A stretch of 64,000 nucleotides of DNA, taken from NCBI RefSeq assembly GCF_029542085.1, contig NZ_CP107036.1, positions 496,001 through 560,000 on the forward strand. Reading direction: 5' to 3'. Source of the stretch: Sphingobacterium sp. ML3W. GTDB lineage: Bacteria; Bacteroidota; Bacteroidia; Sphingobacteriales; Sphingobacteriaceae. The translations under genes were made by a program, and so were the position numbers. The notes under the pieces are model-generated. The model searched no databases, had not been told where the DNA came from, and saw only the letters and a program-made list of their open reading frames with translations. Shown here piece after piece: positions 1 to 8,296 of this stretch. Numbering within the stretch: the stretch's first letter is position 1; each line of letters begins with the position of its first letter.

Positions 1-1
1 T

Positions 2-220
2 GTGACAGGTAAGCCGGATTTATCGGTTAACCAGTTGTATACACAGATGAAGAACTTACTTCGTAAAGGTACATCCTACACAAAAAATAATGTAGTGCTG
101 CTGACCCATGATAATATGTACCAAACGAAAAAAGGACAGAAATTACTGTCAGATTTAATTGACAGTCTTAAACAACATCCGAACTATCGTTTTGAGTTTA
201 TGCGCAATTATCCACAATAG
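2..220 (+). CDS. C-terminal end of a polysaccharide deacetylase-like protein (partial)
   Basis: The reading frame is open at the window edge, so only the last 72 or so residues are present and the apparent GTG start at position 2 is probably internal. The segment VVLLTHDNMY followed by a leucine-rich helix and a closing FEFMRNYPQ is typical of the last strand and helix of NodB-type carbohydrate esterases, where the conserved Leu-His-Asp sits near the C-terminus. The product would remove acetyl groups from a polysaccharide or peptidoglycan. The catalytic N-terminal motifs lie outside the window, so substrate and localisation cannot be judged. Confidence 0.6.
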   Translation: MTGKPDLSVNQLYTQMKNLLRKGTSYTKNNVVLLTHDNMYQTKKGQKLLSDLIDSLKQHPNYRFEFMRNYPQ

Positions 221-244
221 GGAGTTTGCACAATCTATATAATT

Positions 245-293
245 TAGCCCTAAATCAGTAGTATAAGATTACTGGCTTAGGGCTAGATTTTTA
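245..293. terminator. Bidirectional intrinsic terminator
   Basis: TAGCCCTAA at 245-253 pairs with TTAGGGCTA at 278-286, and the stem extends inward through ATCAGTA/TACTGG. A T-rich run follows on the plus strand. It lies between the convergent stops of the deacetylase (220) and phnA (313), so it can serve both. Confidence 0.8.
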
Positions 294-312
294 TAGCGGA
301 AAAATTCTATCC

Positions 313-894
313 TTAATTTTGTCTGCGTAGATATTTTGTCAATATGACGATTGTCTGGCCTTCAATTTTTCCTTCGATCTGCTCGATATTATCTGCTACT
401 AATCGGATATTTTTAACAACAGTACCTAAGGTTGCTTTGAGCGAAGAGCCTTTTACATCCAGTGTTTTTGTCAGCACAACAGTATCACCTTCTAATAATC
501 GCTGCCCGATGCTATCTTCATGAAAAGAAACGTAACCGTCGTTTTCATGGTCTCCGGTTTTCTTTGCCTCTGCTAACGTTTCATCATCAAGATAGAGGAT
601 ATCGAGTGCTTCAGACGCCCAGCCTTCATTTTTCAAACGATTTAACATGCGCCAGCAAACAATCTGAACAGCAGGGATTTCTGACCACATGGCGTTAGGT
701 AGAAATTTCCAGTCTTCAGGGTTTAATTGCTCCGTTTTGTTGAGCTGGTTGGCCAATGTTGCTGAAATCAGTAGGGTGTTATCCAAAGTCGAACTGGTTT
801 CCGGAGGTAATGTATACGTTATTAAATCCGTTGCGATGTCTGACAGCTCACATTTTCCTTCAGCACGCGCTAGTAATTGTTCTTCTAATTTCAT
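313..894 (-). CDS. PhnA/YjdM family protein
   Basis: A 193-residue protein whose last 70 residues match the PhnA domain: a GDTVVLTKTLDVKGSS segment, then TLGTVVKNIRLV and a closing ILTKYLRR. The N-terminal part (residues 1-110) is the helical and modified zinc-ribbon region seen in longer PhnA proteins. Only two cysteines are visible there, so a complete zinc ribbon is doubtful. Although named for the phosphonate operon, the family has no proven role in phosphonate breakdown. The gene stands alone, convergent with the upstream deacetylase. A TAnnTTTG-like box at 921-914 on the minus strand could be its promoter but lacks a clear -33 partner. Confidence 0.85.
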   Translation of the reverse strand: MKLEEQLLARAEGKCELSDIATDLITYTLPPETSSTLDNTLLISATLANQLNKTEQLNPEDWKFLPNAMWSEIPAVQIVCWRMLNRLKNEGWASEALDILYLDDETLAEAKKTGDHENDGYVSFHEDSIGQRLLEGDTVVLTKTLDVKGSSLKATLGTVVKNIRLVADNIEQIEGKIEGQTIVILTKYLRRQN

Positions 895-1066
895 ATCTGT
901 TTCTATAAAAGCCCAAAAATAAGAATATAAATTGTAGTAAGTTGTCGTTGCTAAAATAAAGCTGGTCTTTCTCTAAAAAAAATAGGATGAGCCGTTATAT
1001 TGGTACTGAATTTGTACGCTAACGAAGTTGGAAAAGATTATTAACTGAAATAAATATACAAATCAT

Positions 1067-1936
1067 ATGAAATGGCAAGGAGGTAAACAAAGTGGCAATT
1101 TTGAGGATCGTAGAGGTATGTCTGGTGGAGGAAAGCTAGCATTGGGAGGTATAGGGGGGATCATCGTATTGGTTATTGGTTTTCTGATGGGTGGCGATCC
1201 CATGCAGTTGTTGCAACAGGCGCAAAATATGGGTGGGCAAACGGAGCAATCTGGGCAGCCGCGCGAACTGAACCCTGAGGAAAAGAGGTTGACTGAGTTT
1301 TCTTTGACTGTACTTCAGAGTACAGAAGATGTCTGGGCTAAGCTATTTAAAGAGCAAATGCAGCAAAATTATACGCCAACCACACTGGTTTTTTATGATG
1401 GTGGTACGCAGACAGACGGCTGTGGGATGGGACAGGCTTCTTATGGGCCATTTTATTGCCCTGGAGATCAGAAAATCTATTTGGACCTGACCTTTAACCG
1501 CGAACTTTCGGATAAATTTGGTGCCAAGGGTGAATTTGCAATGGCTTATGTTATTGCACATGAGGTAGGGCATCATATTCAGCAATTGGTCGGATTATTA
1601 CCCAAAACCAACCAAGCCCGTGGGAAACTAAGTGAACGTGAAAACAACAAGATTTCGGTTATGACAGAACTTCAAGCCGATTTCTATGCCGGTGTATGGG
1701 CGCATTATCTCAATGAATACACAGATGTAAAAATAGATTATAACGATATCGTGGATGGCATGAAAGCCGCAGAAGCAGTGGGAGATGATAAATTGCAGAC
1801 GGCTGCGCAGGGCTATGCTGTTCCAGAATCTTTTACACATGGAACCTCAGCGCAACGAATGGCTTGGTTTAAGAAAGGATATGACTCAGGAGACATGCGC
1901 GCTGGAAATACGTTTGAAGATCCAAGTCTGAGATAG
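1067..1936 (+). CDS. Neutral zinc metallopeptidase, YpfJ/KPN_02809 family
   Basis: A 289-residue membrane-anchored protease. It opens with the family signature MKWQGGKQSGNFEDRRG, then one transmembrane helix at about residues 24-44 rich in Gly/Ile/Val, then a periplasmic catalytic domain. The zinc site HEVGHH begins at residue 165. The downstream TELQADFYAGVWAH segment supplies the third ligand region. CGMGQASYGPFYCP, just before the catalytic helix, is also conserved in the family. The substrate is unknown. It is a single gene with a terminator immediately downstream. Confidence 0.92.
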   Translation: MKWQGGKQSGNFEDRRGMSGGGKLALGGIGGIIVLVIGFLMGGDPMQLLQQAQNMGGQTEQSGQPRELNPEEKRLTEFSLTVLQSTEDVWAKLFKEQMQQNYTPTTLVFYDGGTQTDGCGMGQASYGPFYCPGDQKIYLDLTFNRELSDKFGAKGEFAMAYVIAHEVGHHIQQLVGLLPKTNQARGKLSERENNKISVMTELQADFYAGVWAHYLNEYTDVKIDYNDIVDGMKAAEAVGDDKLQTAAQGYAVPESFTHGTSAQRMAWFKKGYDSGDMRAGNTFEDPSLR

Positions 1937-1982
1937 TAAGAACAGATTCCATAAGCGCTACCAACTGTATTATGGTAGAAAA

Positions 1983-2015
1983 GATAAGCCCTATAAATTT
2001 TTATGGGGCTTTTTA
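1983..2015. terminator. Intrinsic terminator shared by convergent genes
   Basis: AGCCCTATAAA and TTTATGGGGCT form a stem at 1986-2010 followed by TTTTT on the plus strand. The T-run overlaps the stop codon of the convergent LuxE-like gene at 2013. Confidence 0.8.
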
Positions 2016-2993
2016 TTGAACTAATAAATTACAACCTCGAATATCGCTTTGGTCAAAGCGCCCTAGTATCTCAAATGAACCATCCTGATATACTTTTCCT
2101 AGATCCTGTGTTGCTATAAATGAACAAGAGTAGCGGTTGGCCAAGTCGATGACATTAATGCCTCCGGTTCTATCTGGAGAAATTAAACTCAAAGGGTCGT
2201 TTGTATCACGAATTAATACTTTCATCCATTTGGGCAAATGGAAAACCCCTTGACCCGAAGAGTACCCCTGTGACAATAATTCAGTCATGCCATATTCAGA
2301 GTGGATCCCACTGACCTTAAAAGCATCCTCAAGCAGTTGGTGAATTTCCTGTTTAACCATTTCTTTACGTTTACCTTTCATTCCACCAGTTTCCATGATA
2401 ATCAGTTCCGGAAATTCAAAAGCATATTGCTCAATGAAATCAAGCAAGGCATAGGTGACACCAAAAAGGATGGTTTTAGTTCCGTTATCTTTTAATTGAA
2501 CAAGTGTATCGTATAGCTCCTGATGATTGTAGAGGAAATAATTGCTCTCCGCTTGTTTACTCTGTTTCATCAAATCATCGATCATATAGATCAGGGACGA
2601 ACCACTTCTTTCCAAATAAGATGGGAGAAGGGCCAAAACAGCGATATCTGTAATCGGTCCATAGAAATCTTCGAATATACGTCGAAAAGTTTGCTCATAG
2701 ATGGATACATCGGCAACAAGATGTTTGGATGTGACCATACCCGTTGTACCTGAGCTTGAAAATACAATTTGGGGATCCATTCCGGCAGTCAGAACTTTTT
2801 GTGTTTTGAAAAATTCTATCGGCAGGAAGGGGATCTCGCTATAATGCTTGACTTGATTTTTTTCTTTACCTATCAGTGAAACATAGTCTCGGTAAACTTG
2901 ACAATGCTGCAGCTGGAAGTGATAAGTTTCTAAACAATGTTGATTAAAGTCCTCTTCTGTTTGAATTGCAAAAAAATCCGTCCAATTCGTCAT
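2013..2993 (-). CDS. LuxE-like acyl-protein synthetase domain protein
   Basis: A 326-residue member of the adenylate-forming LuxE/acyl-protein synthetase family. The signature SSSGTTG (about residues 80-86) is the phosphate-binding loop. EIPFLPIEFFKTQKV and the HSEYGMTELLSQGYS segment are the other conserved LuxE blocks. These enzymes activate a carboxylate with ATP and move the acyl group to a protein thiol or carrier. The start is MTNWTDFF at 2993. The neighbouring gene on the same strand is FabG, with a terminator between them, so they are not one transcript. It lies 5.3 kb from the pigment cluster; a functional link is possible but unsupported. Confidence 0.8.
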   Translation of the reverse strand: MTNWTDFFAIQTEEDFNQHCLETYHFQLQHCQVYRDYVSLIGKEKNQVKHYSEIPFLPIEFFKTQKVLTAGMDPQIVFSSSGTTGMVTSKHLVADVSIYEQTFRRIFEDFYGPITDIAVLALLPSYLERSGSSLIYMIDDLMKQSKQAESNYFLYNHQELYDTLVQLKDNGTKTILFGVTYALLDFIEQYAFEFPELIIMETGGMKGKRKEMVKQEIHQLLEDAFKVSGIHSEYGMTELLSQGYSSGQGVFHLPKWMKVLIRDTNDPLSLISPDRTGGINVIDLANRYSCSFIATQDLGKVYQDGSFEILGRFDQSDIRGCNLLVQ

Positions 2994-3120
2994 AGCATTT
3001 AAATTTTGATGGACAAAATTAGCTAAAATTTAGAAATATTGGGAAGCAAAGCCAAAGCTGGAGAGTCGGAACAATGTAAAAGCGTCTACGGACGAATTTT
3101 GGTATTCGGAATAATTATAG

Positions 3121-3157
3121 AAAAACACTGGTGTCGACTTTTGGACACCAGTGTTTG
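3121..3157 (-). terminator. Intrinsic terminator after fabG
   Basis: A near-perfect 13-bp stem, AAACACTGGTGTC (3123-3135) with GACACCAGTGTTT (3144-3156), lies just past the fabG stop. It is followed by a T-run when read on the minus strand. Confidence 0.88.
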
Positions 3158-3164
3158 ATATATT

Positions 3165-3908
3165 TTACAACATACCACCATCAACAGGAAGAACCTGTCC
3201 AGTGACATATGCGGATAAATCAGATGCAAGGTAAAGACAGGCATTGGCCACATCTTCTGGAGAGCCAGCACGTTTCAAAGGAATTCCAGCTTCCCATGTC
3301 GCGATCACTTTAGGATCCAATATATCTGTCATTTCTGTACGGATAAATCCAGGAGCGACAACATTTGCACGAATATTACGTGATCCCAATTCTTTAGCAA
3401 TGGATTTGGTGAATCCTATGATACCAGCTTTGGAAGCGGCATAATTTGATTGACCAGCATTCCCTTGGACGCCAACAACGGATGACATGTTGATGAAAGA
3501 ACCTTTACGGTTTTTCATCATTATTTTTGAAGCAGCTTTTGTAACATTAAATACGGATTTCAAGTTGACGTTTAAGACGTCATCCCAGTTTTCTTCCGTC
3601 ATACGCATGAGCAGACCATCTTTTGTGATGCCGGCATTATTGACTACGATATCCAGGCTTCCAAAATCTGCAACGATTGCATTGATTAATTGTTCTGCTT
3701 CTTCAAATTTCGAAGCATCAGAACGGTAGCCGATTACTTTTGTTCCGTAGGCTTGAAGCTCTTTTTCTAGCGCTTGTCCCTTTTCTACAGACGAAAGGTA
3801 AGTGAAAGCAACATTGGCGCCGTGTTGTGCAAACACTTCCGCAATTTTTCTTCCAATTCCTTTTGATGCTCCAGTTACCAAAGCAATTTTTCCTTCAAGT
3901 AGTTTCAT
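3165..3908 (-). CDS. fabG: 3-oxoacyl-ACP reductase FabG
   Basis: A 248-residue classical short-chain dehydrogenase that reduces 3-oxoacyl-ACP with NADPH in fatty acid elongation. From the chosen start (MKLLEGKIALVTG at 3908) it shows the nucleotide-binding TGASKGIG near residue 12, the NNAG motif, the catalytic Ser and YxxxK in SNYAASKAG, and the closing YVTGQVLPVDGG. The open frame extends 21 codons further upstream (to 3971), but that extension does not resemble FabG and would make the protein too long. A second, diverged FabG (27655-28386) belongs to the pigment cluster, so this copy is probably the housekeeping one. Confidence 0.93.
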   Translation of the reverse strand: MKLLEGKIALVTGASKGIGRKIAEVFAQHGANVAFTYLSSVEKGQALEKELQAYGTKVIGYRSDASKFEEAEQLINAIVADFGSLDIVVNNAGITKDGLLMRMTEENWDDVLNVNLKSVFNVTKAASKIMMKNRKGSFINMSSVVGVQGNAGQSNYAASKAGIIGFTKSIAKELGSRNIRANVVAPGFIRTEMTDILDPKVIATWEAGIPLKRAGSPEDVANACLYLASDLSAYVTGQVLPVDGGML

Positions 3909-4224
3909 ATAAGAGTGTAATGTTATTCGTTGATGTTTTTGCAAAAATGTTAAAACTATATTATAACACAAAATCTTTCGATAAATAACGATTCAAAAAG
4001 CAATGGGCCTTTGTCTTATTTTGGATTATTTATTCCCGTATCGATGAACAATATCCTATGTATGGCCTTAGAAAACTGGAAAAAGTGGAATTTCGATTAT
4101 ACTTAGGATTATTTTAATAAATCAATGGTATTTTTGAATAAGTGTTTCTAAAAAGTACAGTTTTTTGACAAAAGACTTGGGGGTTTACCAAAAACTATAT
4201 TAAATTTGCATCAATCACAAAAAC
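3909..4224. other. Divergent intergenic region between fabG and mqo
   Basis: An A+T-rich spacer of 316 bp without a coding signal. It carries the mqo promoter at its right end. No clear promoter for fabG could be identified on the minus strand. Confidence 0.6.
4177..4208 (+). promoter_or_regulatory. Bacteroidota-type promoter of mqo
   Basis: TTG at 4177-4179 and TAAATTTG at 4201-4208 are 21 bp apart. They fit the -33 TTG and -7 TAnnTTTG elements of Bacteroidota promoters. The expected transcript start is about 10-12 nt upstream of the ATG at 4225, giving a very short leader. Confidence 0.7.
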
Positions 4225-5724
4225 ATGAGCAAAAAATCAAATAAAGAAGTTGACGTTGTTCTAATCGGCGCCGGGATTATGAGTGCTACTTTGGGTACTC
4301 TAATCAATGAATTAAGCCCAGACGTTAATATTGAAATTCTCGAGCGTTTGGATGTTGTGGCGGCTGAGAGTTCTGACGCTTGGAATAATGCTGGTACAGG
4401 TCACTCGGCCTTGTGCGAATTGAATTATACACCGGAACAAAAAGATGGTTCGGTAAAAGTTGATAAAGCTGTTAAAATTGCTGAGCAATTTGAAGTTTCT
4501 AAGCAGTTTTGGTCGTACTTGGTTGATAAGGGTATTATTGCCCAACCGGAGAACTTTATCCGTAGCATTCCCCATATGAGTGCGGTTTTTGGTGAAAAAG
4601 ATGTGAAATTCCTGAAAACAAGATGGGAAACAATGAACACCCAAACCTTGTTCAAAGGCATGGAATATACCGAAGATGCAACGCTATTGAAGTCATGGAT
4701 TCCTTTGATGATGGAAGGGCGGGATGCAAGTGAGAAAATCGCCGCAACCAAAATGGATCTAGGTACCGATGTGAATTTCGGTTCATTGACACGTGATTTG
4801 ATTAATAACCTAGCAAACAAAGAAAATATTTCAATTTCCTTAAACCACGAAGTTGTTGATATCGATCGTGAAGACGATGGACGTTGGGAAATTGAAGTGA
4901 AAGATCTGAAAACAGGGGTGAAGAGAGAGCTAAAAGCGAAGTTTGTTTTTATCGGTGCTGGAGGCCACTCCTTGTTATTGCTGGAGAAATCTGGTATTCC
5001 AGAAGCAAAAGGTTACGGTGGATTCCCTGTAGGAGGACAATGGTTGAGATGCGTAAACGAAGAAATTATCAATACGCACCATGCTAAAGTATATGGTAAA
5101 GCATCTGTCGGTGCGCCACCAATGTCTGTACCGCACTTAGATACCCGTTATATCGATGGTAAACAAGCCTTACTTTTCGGTCCATACGCTGGTTTCTCGA
5201 CAAAATTTTTGAAACAAGGTTCTTATTTTGATTTACCTGCATCGATCAAATTATCCAATATCCGTCCGATGTTATCGGCAGGACTTGACAATTTGCCGTT
5301 GACCAAGTATTTGATCACGGAAGTCATGAAATCTCCTAAAGATAAATTGGAGTCGTTGAAACAATTTATGCCAACAGCTAAATTGGAAGATTGGGTTATT
5401 GAGAAAGCCGGTCAACGTGTTCAGGTGATTAAAAAGGATGAGAAGAAAGGTGGAATTTTAGAGTTTGGTACAGAAGTGGTTTCAAGTGCAGACGGTTCTA
5501 TCGCTGCGCTATTGGGAGCTTCTCCAGGTGCATCAACTTCGGTGGCGATCATGATCAGCCTATTGAAGAAATGTTTCCCTGAGCGTGCTAAATCTGATGA
5601 ATACCGCAAGAAATTACGCGAGATGATTCCTTCGCATGGCAAATCGTTAAATGATGATGCTGAGCTTTGTAGAGAGACTCGTATCCGTACGCATAAAGCG
5701 TTGAAATTAATTGATATAGATTAA
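4225..5724 (+). CDS. mqo: Malate:quinone oxidoreductase
   Basis: A 499-residue FAD-dependent, membrane-associated TCA-cycle enzyme that oxidises malate to oxaloacetate and passes electrons to the quinone pool. The FAD-binding motif VVLIGAGIMSATLG begins at about residue 11. SSDAWNNAGTGHSALCELNYTP is the diagnostic Mqo block near residue 50, and GASPGASTSV near the C-terminus is also typical. Length agrees with the family norm of about 500. The gene ends inside an 11-bp inverted repeat that directly precedes a TPP riboswitch. Confidence 0.96.
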   Translation: MSKKSNKEVDVVLIGAGIMSATLGTLINELSPDVNIEILERLDVVAAESSDAWNNAGTGHSALCELNYTPEQKDGSVKVDKAVKIAEQFEVSKQFWSYLVDKGIIAQPENFIRSIPHMSAVFGEKDVKFLKTRWETMNTQTLFKGMEYTEDATLLKSWIPLMMEGRDASEKIAATKMDLGTDVNFGSLTRDLINNLANKENISISLNHEVVDIDREDDGRWEIEVKDLKTGVKRELKAKFVFIGAGGHSLLLLEKSGIPEAKGYGGFPVGGQWLRCVNEEIINTHHAKVYGKASVGAPPMSVPHLDTRYIDGKQALLFGPYAGFSTKFLKQGSYFDLPASIKLSNIRPMLSAGLDNLPLTKYLITEVMKSPKDKLESLKQFMPTAKLEDWVIEKAGQRVQVIKKDEKKGGILEFGTEVVSSADGSIAALLGASPGASTSVAIMISLLKKCFPERAKSDEYRKKLREMIPSHGKSLNDDAELCRETRIRTHKALKLIDID

Positions 5725-5730
5725 TTTCAA
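5701..5730. repeat. Perfect 11-bp inverted repeat across the mqo stop codon
   Basis: TTGAAATTAAT (5701-5711) is the exact reverse complement of ATTAATTTCAA (5720-5730), with an 8-nt loop. The mqo stop codon (5722-5724) is inside the right arm. No T-run follows, so it is not a standard terminator. It may protect the mRNA 3' end. Confidence 0.7.
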
Positions 5731-5734
5731 TAAA
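5721..5734. repeat. Direct repeat flanking the riboswitch, left copy
   Basis: The 14-mer TTAATTTCAATAAA at 5721-5734 recurs exactly at 5864-5877. The two copies bracket the TPP riboswitch. Confidence 0.75.
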
Positions 5735-5744
5735 CAATATACTT

Positions 5745-5863
5745 ATGGGGTGCTCGGAAATGACAATGTCATCTGGGCTGAGATTATACCCAATAAAAGC
5801 GATTGTACGACCTTGTGCAATCGCTTTTATATACCTGATCCGGATAATGCTGGCGTAGGGATT
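5745..5863 (+). promoter_or_regulatory. TPP riboswitch (THI element)
   Basis: The element begins GGGGTGCTC (from 5747), continues with GGGCTGAGA around 5775-5783 and ends ACCTGATCCGGATAATGC followed by TGGCGTAGGGA (5832-5861). These are the conserved THI-box segments that bind thiamine pyrophosphate. A variable P3a arm is formed by AAAAGCGATTG (5795-5805) pairing with CAATCGCTTTT (5818-5828). Downstream, GTTTATTA (5902-5909) pairs with TAATAAAC (5925-5932), ending 6 nt before the pnuT start. This suggests control of translation initiation rather than termination, because no U-tract follows. Confidence 0.96.
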
Positions 5864-5877
5864 TTAATTTCAATAAA
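5864..5877. repeat. Direct repeat flanking the riboswitch, right copy
   Basis: Exact second copy of the 14-mer at 5721-5734. It begins immediately after the riboswitch's final conserved GTAGGGA. Confidence 0.75.
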
Positions 5878-5938
5878 AACATTCGTTTTTTCCGCTCATA
5901 AGTTTATTATGTAATTACACGAACTAATAAACAATTGA

Positions 5939-6559
5939 ATGACTTCTGACACAATTTTCGAGGCTTTTATTCAGCAAATGCAGCAAGCCACCATAGCGGA
6001 ATGGCTGGGGGTATGTTTTGGTATCTTGCAGGTTTGGTTTTCAAGGCAAAATAAATCGATCAATTACCTCTTTGGGATAATAGGCATTATCATATCAGTA
6101 TATGTATTATTCCACGCAAAATTATATGCAGAAATCTTGTTGCATCTCTATTATTTGGTGATGAGCATCTATGGTTGGATCTATTGGAAATATAGCAGTG
6201 ATACAATCGTACCGATCAGCCGTAGTACAGCCCGAGATTGGCAGATTGTTGGTTTTATCTGTGTAGTCGGTTTCCTATTGTTCTATTTTGGTCTGGTGCA
6301 TTTAACTGATTCGGATGTTCCGTTATGGGACTCGTTTGTTTCCTGTACAGCTTGGGCGGGGATGTGGCTATTGGCAAAGCGTAAACTTGAAAATTGGATT
6401 TTATTGAACATCAGTAACCTGATGGCAATTCCCTTGCTTATACACAAAGGTCTATTCGTTTATGCTGGTTTAACCTTATTTTTATTTGTGATGGCTTTTA
6501 GTGGCTATTTTAATTGGCGGAGAATATTAAGTGATGAAAAAAAATATGCAACTGACTGA
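5939..6559 (+). CDS. pnuT: PnuC-family transporter, probably thiamine-specific (PnuT)
   Basis: A 206-residue inner-membrane protein of about seven helices with PnuC-family features: GVCFGILQVWFSRQNKSINY near the N-terminus, the YYLVMSIYGWIYW block at about residues 74-86, and a late tryptophan-rich helix with WDSFVSCTAWAGMWLLAKR. PnuC transports nicotinamide riboside, whereas paralogues behind TPP riboswitches import thiamine. The riboswitch directly upstream therefore indicates thiamine. Thiamine would be trapped inside by pyrophosphorylation. The 3' end overlaps the next gene by about 26 nt, so both are co-transcribed under the same riboswitch. Confidence 0.88.
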   Translation: MTSDTIFEAFIQQMQQATIAEWLGVCFGILQVWFSRQNKSINYLFGIIGIIISVYVLFHAKLYAEILLHLYYLVMSIYGWIYWKYSSDTIVPISRSTARDWQIVGFICVVGFLLFYFGLVHLTDSDVPLWDSFVSCTAWAGMWLLAKRKLENWILLNISNLMAIPLLIHKGLFVYAGLTLFLFVMAFSGYFNWRRILSDEKKYATD

Positions 6560-7628
6560 TGCAGCTATCGCTGTTCTAAAAGATCAGCAACGTAAAGCAA
6601 TTCAGCAAAAGAGTTTGTCTGATGAGCAGCTTGAACTGATATACCTGAACAAGTGGTTTAAAATCTGGGTACCACAATCTCTGAATGGCTTGGGGCTAGA
6701 TCTGGTTAGTGGGCTTTCCTTGTTGAAAGCGCTGGCCTACCAGGACGGGGGATTGGCATGGACGGTAACTTTATGTGCGGGAGCGAATCTTTTTGTTGGT
6801 TTTATTGACTCCGAAGTTGGGCGTGATATTTTCACTTCAAAAAAGGTATGTTTTGGAGGAAGTGGGCAGATTGCAGGCATCGCGGAGCGTGAGGGCAAGT
6901 CTTATCGCTTGAAAGGGCTTTGGAAGTATGCCACTGGAGCACCACACCTGACACATTTTACATTGAACGCTTATATTCAGGCGGATGGTCAGCAACTCTT
7001 GGATCAGGAGGGAAATCCAATTGTAAAATCTTTCTTTGTCGCGCGTGAATTTGCATTGATTCATTACGATTGGGATACCTTCGGCCTTGAGGCGACAGCA
7101 TCGCATTCTTTTTCACTAGACAATATACGGGTAGACGAAAACCAGTCTTTTCTTATTGATGCCTCAAAAAGTACACGACCTGAGCTGCTCTATCAATACC
7201 CTTTTATGCCATTTGCGGAGTTGACCTTATTGATGAATTTTATGGGGATGTACGATCGATTTTTAGATCTGATCGAGAAGTTATTTGTATTGAAGTCCAA
7301 TCAGGGGAAATGGGAGCAAATGGAAAGTAAAGCTGCTTTCCGAAAATTGGATGAAATGCAGCAGGACTATACAGCTAGGGAAAATAGTATCATGGAGCTT
7401 GCTGTTCGATCTTGGGATAATCTCAAGGATGAAGCTGATAATAACGCGTTATATGAGCGTATAGCTATAGAAAGTAGAGACTTTGTGGAAACTATTCTGT
7501 CTAATGTCATTAAACTCTATCCTCATACGGGGATTTCGGGCGCAGCCACTGACAATGAAATCAATATTTTGTTTCGGAATATATTTACGGCATCTCAGCA
7601 TAAATTGCTGCAAAAGAATTTGTCTTAA
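6534..7628 (+). CDS. Acyl-CoA dehydrogenase-like flavoprotein in the thiamine operon
   Basis: A protein of about 364 residues resembling the acyl-CoA dehydrogenase/DszC-like monooxygenase fold. It has an N-terminal helical domain with VPQSLNGLGLDLVSG and a region with DGGLAWTVTLCAGAN. The middle beta domain holds CFGGSGQIAGIAERE, LKGLWKYATGAPH and a DTFGLEATASHSF segment. A C-terminal helical bundle follows. Possible starts are ATG at 6534 or 6546; both overlap pnuT, showing translational coupling. Its place under a TPP riboswitch suggests action on thiamine or a thiamine breakdown product, but the family is broad and the substrate is unknown. I see no clear catalytic glutamate of acyl-CoA dehydrogenases, which makes a monooxygenase role as likely. 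Confidence 0.75.
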   Translation: MKKNMQLTDAAIAVLKDQQRKAIQQKSLSDEQLELIYLNKWFKIWVPQSLNGLGLDLVSGLSLLKALAYQDGGLAWTVTLCAGANLFVGFIDSEVGRDIFTSKKVCFGGSGQIAGIAEREGKSYRLKGLWKYATGAPHLTHFTLNAYIQADGQQLLDQEGNPIVKSFFVAREFALIHYDWDTFGLEATASHSFSLDNIRVDENQSFLIDASKSTRPELLYQYPFMPFAELTLLMNFMGMYDRFLDLIEKLFVLKSNQGKWEQMESKAAFRKLDEMQQDYTARENSIMELAVRSWDNLKDEADNNALYERIAIESRDFVETILSNVIKLYPHTGISGAATDNEINILFRNIFTASQHKLLQKNLS

Positions 7629-7711
7629 ACGTCGGGCTAGACAAGCATGTTGCAATAGAATTTTAACTGGAGATCCTTGAAGAGCTTGGAGTTATAATTG
7701 TTAAATAAAAC

Positions 7712-7749
7712 CTTTCATGATTCCATTGAATCACCAACAGTCATGAAAG
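7712..7749. repeat. 9-bp inverted repeat downstream of the thiamine operon
   Basis: CTTTCATGA (7712-7720) and TCATGAAAG (7741-7749) are perfect reverse complements with a 20-nt loop. They lie ahead of the strong terminator at 7783. Confidence 0.5.
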
Positions 7750-7782
7750 TTCTTGATGGCCTTTGAAAATAGACACTTTCAG

Positions 7783-7813
7783 AAAAAAAGACGATCAATT
7801 GATCGTCTTTTTT
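7783..7813. terminator. Strong bidirectional intrinsic terminator
   Basis: A perfect palindrome, AAAGACGATC/GATCGTCTTT, has a minimal AATT centre. A-runs on the left and T-runs on the right allow termination in both directions. It separates the thiamine operon from the convergent tRNA-Arg. Confidence 0.9.
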
Positions 7814-7829
7814 ATTGTTAAATAGGAAG

Positions 7830-7901
7830 TGTCCCCGACGAGATTCGAACTCATATCGTCAGAACCGGAATCTGAAATTCTATCCATTGAACTACGGGGA
7901 C
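7830..7901 (-). tRNA. tRNA-Arg (anticodon CCG)
   Basis: Read on the minus strand, the acceptor GTCCCCG pairs with CGGGGAC. The anticodon arm is TCAGA-TTCCGGT-TCTGA, giving anticodon CCG, which reads the arginine codon CGG. The T arm contains GTTCGAATC. The discriminator base is A (7830), and CCA is not encoded. Confidence 0.95.
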
Positions 7902-8296
7902 GTGTCGCAAAGATATACTATTTTCTAGATCTTACAAATAATCTTTGCTATAAAATTTAAACTTTTGAGTGGGGAATTTCTGGAGCATATCTCACCTGTT
8001 TTTTGACGTCCCCGCTTTTATAATTTGCGTCATTCCGCTTTTCTGCGCTAACTTTTTGTCTATTAATATTATGCGTGAAAGTAAGCTCCATTCGCCTTGA
8101 TTAATTAGGATATTGTAACCTGTTTTCATCAGGCAAGATGGATTGAATATCGAAATCTGATCGTTTAATTTTTTTGCTGACTACAGAACAAAGGCCGTTA
8201 ATGATAGGCCTATTTAAAGCAGATTTGCGCGATTAAGTTGTCAATAGTCAAATTATCGTTTTCTTTTATTGAGCTTATTGTTCATTTTTACCAGAT
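7902..8296. other. Non-coding gap between tRNA-Arg and the pigment cluster
   Basis: No coding signal is visible in these 395 bp. The left end holds the tRNA promoter. Near 8192-8211 a short stem AGGCC/GGCCT followed by a few T residues on the minus strand might be a weak terminator for the pigment operon, but it is only five pairs long. Confidence 0.5.
7908..7938 (-). promoter_or_regulatory. Promoter of tRNA-Arg
   Basis: On the minus strand, TTTG (7938-7935) and TATCTTTG (7915-7908) are 19 bp apart, an exact fit to TTTG-N19-TAnnTTTG. Transcription would begin almost at the mature 5' end of the tRNA. Confidence 0.75.

Noticed and set aside
2013..3908. LuxE-like and FabG genes as part of the pigment cluster
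   Set aside because: They lie more than 5 kb away, are separated by other genes and terminators, and have their own signals.
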